From the NCBI GenBank assembly GCA_030612175.1, contig JAUWOJ010000043.1, forward strand, positions 1 to 9,126: DNA of 9,126 nucleotides. Reading direction: 5' to 3'. A model generated the notes under the pieces. It was given only the letters and a program-made list of their open reading frames with translations. It searched no databases and was not told where the DNA came from. Positions 5,333-9,126 of the stretch are shown piece after piece (the first letter of the stretch is position 1; every line of letters begins with the position of its first letter). Origin of the DNA: Candidatus Bipolaricaulota bacterium (GTDB lineage: Bacteria > Bipolaricaulota > Bipolaricaulia > UBA7950 > UBA9294). The position numbers and the translations under genes are program-made.

Positions 5333-7576
5333 ATGGTACAAATCAGAAAGATCCTTCGCCTAGAGCGCGTGCATGGATACAACGATGACGCTGTTATGTG
5401 TGGGTTGGAAGAGTTCATTCGACTGAACTTCCCGACTGCTGCGCGGCTTGTATCCGGATACGGTCAACTCAAACACTTCGACCGTCGACGCGCCATTAGC
5501 CAGCTTGACGAACGTATCGCACAAGGAGAGCCTGGATCTCCCGCAACACCTAGCGTAGACGATCTCTTCTTACCCGTTCAACAGACAGAAGGAGTGGGGA
5601 AGAAGCGCGTAACCCAATTACAGAAGTTAGGGATTCATACAATTGAAGATCTACTCACCTATTTTCCTCATCGCCTTGAAGATCGTTCACGTTTTCTCCC
5701 CATCGTAGAGTTGAGCTCAGGTATCGAAACATGCGTACGTGGAGAAATCGCCGCTATCAGCCAAATTCACGTGAACAGCAAGATGGATATCGTCAAAGCC
5801 GCGATCAGAGATGATTCGGGAGTCCTTTATGCTGTTTGGTTCAACCAACCGTGGATCGCCAAGCAACTGAAACGAGGAGAGAAGATCGATGTCTATGGAA
5901 AGGTTGAGCGAACACGTGGTGTAATCCAAATGTCTTCACCAGTATGGGAACCTGCAAATGAAGGGTTCCTCACAGGCCGTCTGGTCCCTGTCTACCCAGT
6001 AACAGAGGGAATGACCGACCGCTATATTCGTCTATTGATCAATCGACATCTCAAAGCTTATGGGTCACTCTTTCGTGACCTACTTCCTGACCCTCTCCGA
6101 AAGAAATATCATTTGCCCAACAAACAAGAAGCGGTTCAATCGATTCATTTCCCAAAAGATCACGGCACGTTCGCGCAGGCCCGCCGCGCACTTGCTTTTG
6201 AGGAGCTGTTTCTACTTCAGCTTGGTCTCGCGAGCTCAGCGCGCAAGCATGCTGGCAGATCTCATGTACTTTCCAGTAGACTTGCTGATTCTTTCTTGGC
6301 CAGCCTTAGTTTTTCGCTTACCGTGCAACAATCGAAAGCACTAAGAGAGATCGTCAGTGATTTGGGCCAAGACAAACAGATGATGCGCCTCTTACAGGGA
6401 GATGTGGGATCAGGGAAAACGATTGTAGCTCTCACGACGGCACTGTACGCAATAGAAGCTGGACACCAAGTAGCTTTCATGGTCCCCACTGAAATACTCG
6501 CCGAGCAACACTTCTATTGTTTTCGCCGCTTGCTGTCCAAACTTCCAGTGAGAGTAGAGCTATTGACCAGCACGAGCAAGAGCAAAGAACTTCTGAAAGC
6601 GCGCATAGCAAGAGGTGAGGTCGATCTGGTTATCGGGACACACGCGCTCATTCAACAGGATGTCTCATTTAAGGCGCTTGGCTTTGTAGTAATCGACGAA
6701 CAGCACCGTTTCGGCGTGGTGCAGCGATCCCTATTGGAGGAGAAAGGAGAACAGATCGACCTGCTTGTGATGAGCGCAACACCCATCCCACGCACAATTA
6801 CTCTCACGTTCTACGGAGAGTTCGCCGTTTCCTTGATCGAGCAACTGCCAACGGGCGAGAAGCAAACGCGTACATTATGGGTCGGTAGTACACGACGAGA
6901 TGAGATATACAGCGAGGTTCGTCGCCAGCTCGAGACAGGCGGCAGGGGGTATGTTATCCTTCCGCTCGTTGAAGAATCCGAGAAACTTGATCTCAAAGCG
7001 GCAGCTCAGGTAGCCAAGGAACTTCGATCCACCTTGTCTCCCTTTCCGGTAGGATTGGTTCACGGCCGCTTGCCGACGGAAGAGAAGACACAAGTGATGA
7101 ATGCCTTCCGCTCCGGCAAGATTCGCATCCTTGTAGCAACAACGGTAATTGAAGTTGGAATTGATGTATGTAATGCAGATTTTATGGTAATTGAGCATGC
7201 CAACCGTTTCGGCCTTTCACAATTACACCAGTTACGTGGACGCATCGGTCGAGCCGGACAATCCTCCACCTGTTTCGCCATTTCCGACGCAAAGACCGAG
7301 GAGGCAAAGAAGCGTCTTAGTGCCTTTGTTGATTGTCTCGATGGGTTTGCTATCGCTGAAGAAGACCTGAGAATTCGCGGTCCGGGAGATCTGTTGGGAA
7401 CACAACAACATGGTTTCTTGAGCAAGTTGCACGCAGTCGATCTAGTTCACGATATAGAGATAATGACCGAGGCAAGAAGAGAAGCACAACTGATGCAAAA
7501 AAAGGGAGTTCCAGGCGCGGTTACGCAAGCTATAGAGAGACGGTTTGGTGAATTTCTTGCCTGGCTACGTGTTTAG
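5333..7576 (+). CDS. recG: ATP-dependent DNA helicase RecG
   Basis: This branch-migration helicase reverses stalled replication forks and processes Holliday junctions. From the ATG at 5333 the protein has 747 residues, longer than the Escherichia coli protein (693). It has an N-terminal extension of about 85 residues, a helix-hairpin-helix-like stretch at 88-112, the OB-fold wedge domain, and the two helicase lobes. Visible motifs are I GDVGSGKT at 356-363, Ia VPTEILAEQH, II DEQHRFGV from 455, III SATPIPR from 491, V VIEVGIDV at 615-622, VI QLRGRIGR at 633-640, and the RecG-type GTQQHG at 689-694. All key residues are intact. The start is uncertain. An ATG at 5309 has no ribosome binding site and lies at the predicted RNA start, and one at 5252 overlaps def. 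The 5333 ATG has a modest AAAGTGAG six bases upstream. The gene is convergent with pyrH. Confidence 0.96.
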   Translation: MVQIRKILRLERVHGYNDDAVMCGLEEFIRLNFPTAARLVSGYGQLKHFDRRRAISQLDERIAQGEPGSPATPSVDDLFLPVQQTEGVGKKRVTQLQKLGIHTIEDLLTYFPHRLEDRSRFLPIVELSSGIETCVRGEIAAISQIHVNSKMDIVKAAIRDDSGVLYAVWFNQPWIAKQLKRGEKIDVYGKVERTRGVIQMSSPVWEPANEGFLTGRLVPVYPVTEGMTDRYIRLLINRHLKAYGSLFRDLLPDPLRKKYHLPNKQEAVQSIHFPKDHGTFAQARRALAFEELFLLQLGLASSARKHAGRSHVLSSRLADSFLASLSFSLTVQQSKALREIVSDLGQDKQMMRLLQGDVGSGKTIVALTTALYAIEAGHQVAFMVPTEILAEQHFYCFRRLLSKLPVRVELLTSTSKSKELLKARIARGEVDLVIGTHALIQQDVSFKALGFVVIDEQHRFGVVQRSLLEEKGEQIDLLVMSATPIPRTITLTFYGEFAVSLIEQLPTGEKQTRTLWVGSTRRDEIYSEVRRQLETGGRGYVILPLVEESEKLDLKAAAQVAKELRSTLSPFPVGLVHGRLPTEEKTQVMNAFRSGKIRILVATTVIEVGIDVCNADFMVIEHANRFGLSQLHQLRGRIGRAGQSSTCFAISDAKTEEAKKRLSAFVDCLDGFAIAEEDLRIRGPGDLLGTQQHGFLSKLHAVDLVHDIEIMTEARREAQLMQKKGVPGAVTQAIERRFGEFLAWLRV

Positions 7577-7652
7577 AGCAGCATCAGCTAACACGGGAAG
7601 ATGTATACAGCCTACAGTATTTCACCCGCAGCATAAGATTCGATAGAGAGGC

Positions 7653-7689
7653 ATGGCCAGATATACGCCATAGGGTAGACTCCGGAGTC
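7653..7689. repeat. Two short palindromes in the recG/pyrH convergent gap
   Basis: In the 124-base gap between the two stops, ATGGC (7653-7657) pairs with GCCAT (7667-7671) across nine bases, and GACTCCGGAGTC (7678-7689) is a perfect 12-base palindrome. Neither is followed by a T-run on either strand, so they are not canonical intrinsic terminators. They could help end or protect the converging transcripts. The rest of the gap shows nothing recognisable. Confidence 0.4.
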
Positions 7690-7700
7690 CCATACGCTTT

Positions 7701-8390
7701 CTAGCAGATAAGCGTTCCTATCTTCTCGCCTGACGTAATCGCTCGCAGTGCTCCTGGCTTGTTCCAGTTGAATACGACAATGGGAAGGTTGTTCTCCCTG
7801 CAAATCTCAACTGCCACCAAGTCCATTACGCCGTAGCGTTTCTCAATAAACGTATCGAAGCTCAGTTCGCGCAACAGCCGAGCTGCTCCCCCTTTTGCTG
7901 GATCGCTTGTGAATACCCCGTCAACATTGGACGCCTTGGCAACAACATCAGCCCGAATTGACGCTGCGCGAACCGCGGCAGCGGTATCTGTAGTGACAAA
8001 AGGATTGCCAGTTCCTCCAACGAAGACAACTATCTTCCCGTCACGCATAGCCACACATGCCTTATCCGGCGCTACTGGTTCAGCGAATTCACTAACAATC
8101 GCCGATTGCACAATCACTTCTCGCCCAAACTCCTCCAAGAAAGACTTCAGGGCAAGACCGTTGATTATAGTGGCAAGCATCCCTAGGGCATCTGCCTCGA
8201 CGCGGCCTAACCACTGATTACGCGCCCCGCGAATGATGTTTCCCCCGCCAACCACGACTGCCAGCCGAGTGTCTTTCAAGGAGGCAATCTCTTCCACTAT
8301 GCGGCGCAATGACTCCGGGGAAAGTGATCCCTGGAGACCCCTAAATGCTTCACCGCTTAGTTTAAGAAGCACACAAGAAGGAGGATGCAT
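7701..8390 (-). CDS. pyrH: Uridylate kinase (UMP kinase)
   Basis: It phosphorylates UMP to UDP with ATP in pyrimidine nucleotide synthesis; bacterial enzymes are hexamers of the amino-acid kinase fold. The 229-residue protein carries KLSGE at 10-14, GGGN at 48-51, ADALGMLATIINGLA at 66-80 (Asp67 matching the UMP-contacting aspartate of the family), GGTGNPF at 125-131, TTDTAA at 133-138, KASNVDGV at 152-159 and NKPGAL at 210-215. It is slightly shorter than usual because the N-terminus before the first strand is only seven residues. The ATG lies three bases after the tsf stop, with GGAGAAGAG just upstream inside tsf, which indicates an operon with translational coupling. The ribosome-recycling factor gene frr, which often follows pyrH, is not present downstream. 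Confidence 0.97.
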   Translation of the reverse strand: MHPPSCVLLKLSGEAFRGLQGSLSPESLRRIVEEIASLKDTRLAVVVGGGNIIRGARNQWLGRVEADALGMLATIINGLALKSFLEEFGREVIVQSAIVSEFAEPVAPDKACVAMRDGKIVVFVGGTGNPFVTTDTAAAVRAASIRADVVAKASNVDGVFTSDPAKGGAARLLRELSFDTFIEKRYGVMDLVAVEICRENNLPIVVFNWNKPGALRAITSGEKIGTLIC

Positions 8391-8393
8391 GAA

Positions 8394-8987
8394 CTACTCT
8401 TCTCCGATCTGATAGCGAACAAATTTCTTTACAACGATGTTTTCACCTGTCTTGGAGCGTAGTTCCACCAACAGCTCCTCGATCGTCTGCGACGGATCCC
8501 TAACAAAAGGCTGTTTGAGAAGACAGGTCTCGGCGTAGAACTTCTTGACGCGTCCTTCGATAATTTTCTCCACGATTTTCTGCGGTTTGCCCTGTCCTTC
8601 TAACTGCTTACGGTAAATCTCTTTCTCTTCCTCTAGCTCCGCATCTGCTACATCCTCAAGAGCGATATATCGAGGACGGGCAGCAGCAATATGCATTGCT
8701 AGCCCCCGTGCAAACTGCCGAAAATCAGCGCTGTTAGCGGCAAAGTCAGTATTGCAGTCCACTTCTAACAACACACCTACTTTCCCACTATGATGAACAT
8801 AAGCCTCAATTCGGCCCTCGTTTGCGTCACGGCCCGTATGTCCGAAGAGCTCTAGTCCCTTTTCTCGCAGAACTTTTGTTGCCTTGTCTATATCCCCTTT
8901 TGCTTTAATGAGGGCAGCCTTACAGTCCATGACCCCAATCCCTGTCTTCTCACGCAGTTTCTTTACATCTTCAATTCGAATTGTCAT
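8394..8987 (-). CDS. tsf: Translation elongation factor Ts, short form
   Basis: It is the nucleotide exchange factor that releases GDP from EF-Tu. The 197-residue protein starts with the UBA-like N-terminal domain (VKKLREKTGIGVMDCKAAL, residues 8-26). The core includes GVLLEVDCNTDFAAN at 71-85, where the TDF motif inserts near the EF-Tu nucleotide site. It is much shorter than the Escherichia coli protein (about 280 residues). The length resembles the Thermus type, which has a single core subdomain and acts as a dimer. The ATG at 8987 lies inside the end of the preceding gene (17-base overlap). The nearest GGAG is about 15 bases upstream, so coupling to the preceding gene probably helps initiation. 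It is followed after three bases by pyrH. Confidence 0.96.
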   Translation of the reverse strand: MTIRIEDVKKLREKTGIGVMDCKAALIKAKGDIDKATKVLREKGLELFGHTGRDANEGRIEAYVHHSGKVGVLLEVDCNTDFAANSADFRQFARGLAMHIAAARPRYIALEDVADAELEEEKEIYRKQLEGQGKPQKIVEKIIEGRVKKFYAETCLLKQPFVRDPSQTIEELLVELRSKTGENIVVKKFVRYQIGEE

Positions 8988-9126
8988 CGCGATCAGCTTC
9001 TTCTCCTTCTACAGCATCAGAGTCAGAGATCTTGTCCTCAGCTGCCACCTCAACGGCTACTTCTTCCTCCGGGGCCACAGCCTCTTCCGACACGGAGGCA
9101 ACAGAGGCTGGCTTGGGCTCCTTAGG
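8971..9126 (-). CDS. rpsB: Probable 30S ribosomal protein S2, C-terminal acidic tail only
   Basis: An open frame enters from the right edge and ends with TGA at 8971-8973, giving 51 visible residues. The sequence is low in complexity and strongly acidic (17 Asp/Glu against 4 Lys/Arg), with alanine, valine and serine between. It contains none of the S2 core, so the identification rests on position: rpsB almost always precedes tsf, and several bacterial groups carry an acidic C-terminal extension on S2. The frame overlaps tsf by 17 bases, consistent with co-translation. If the upstream gene is not rpsB, this is simply the acidic end of an unknown protein. Confidence 0.72.
   Translation of the reverse strand, partial: PKEPKPASVASVSEEAVAPEEEVAVEVAAEDKISDSDAVEGEEADRDDNSN

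Noticed and set aside
281..9012. TTCTCCTTCTAC shared between the ATPase tail (281-292) and the presumed rpsB tail (9001-9012)
   Set aside because: The rpsB copy lacks the opposite arm, so it is not a hairpin cassette; both simply encode a Val-Glu-Gly-Glu run.

Overview
The window is a compact, mostly housekeeping stretch of a bacterial chromosome of roughly balanced base composition. Genes are tightly packed, and most have a strong AGGAGG-type ribosome binding site. The organism cannot be named from the sequence. The rpsB-tsf-pyrH order, a def-fmt pair, a short (Thermus-like) EF-Ts and a strongly acidic C-terminal tail on the presumed ribosomal protein S2 are compatible with a deep-branching or candidate-phylum bacterium; that is a weak inference.

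Layout. (1) Positions 1-1578, minus strand: a secreted protein of unknown family, a LolD/MacB-type ABC ATPase and the start of a FtsX/MacB-type permease. They are almost contiguous and probably form one export or efflux operon. (2) Positions 1682-3224, minus strand: a stand-alone CinA C-terminal domain protein (nicotinamide-nucleotide amidase, pncC) followed by a flippase-like/LPG-synthetase-type integral membrane protein. (3) Positions 3440-3853, plus strand: a small PPC-domain (DUF296) protein with its own probable promoter. Its 3' end overlaps the 3' end of fmt tail to tail. (4) Positions 3835-5264, minus strand: def-fmt, which deformylate nascent proteins and formylate initiator tRNA; the two share a 4-base GTGA overlap. 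(5) Positions 5333-7576, plus strand: recG, the fork-remodelling helicase, divergent from def and sharing an overlapping promoter region with it. (6) Positions 7701-9126, minus strand: the end of probable rpsB, then tsf and pyrH, convergent with recG.

Most genes are ordinary. The most unusual signal is in the 3' end of the ABC ATPase gene (225-292). Two 29-base hairpin cassettes lie 39 bases apart, in frame, and add a repeated VEG....PST peptide beyond the usual end of the protein. Where their arms differ, the changes are compensatory, and one compensating pair is silent at both codons. This suggests a palindromic element under pairing constraint, or kept symmetrical by hairpin-templated correction. 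Secondary points are the overlapping divergent def/recG promoters, a palindrome inside the PPC gene promoter, and the unassigned secreted partner of the ABC system.

No rRNA, tRNA, CRISPR array, transposase or convincing intrinsic terminator was seen. No gene-free stretch exceeds 300 bases; the longest is 215 bases, at 3225-3439.
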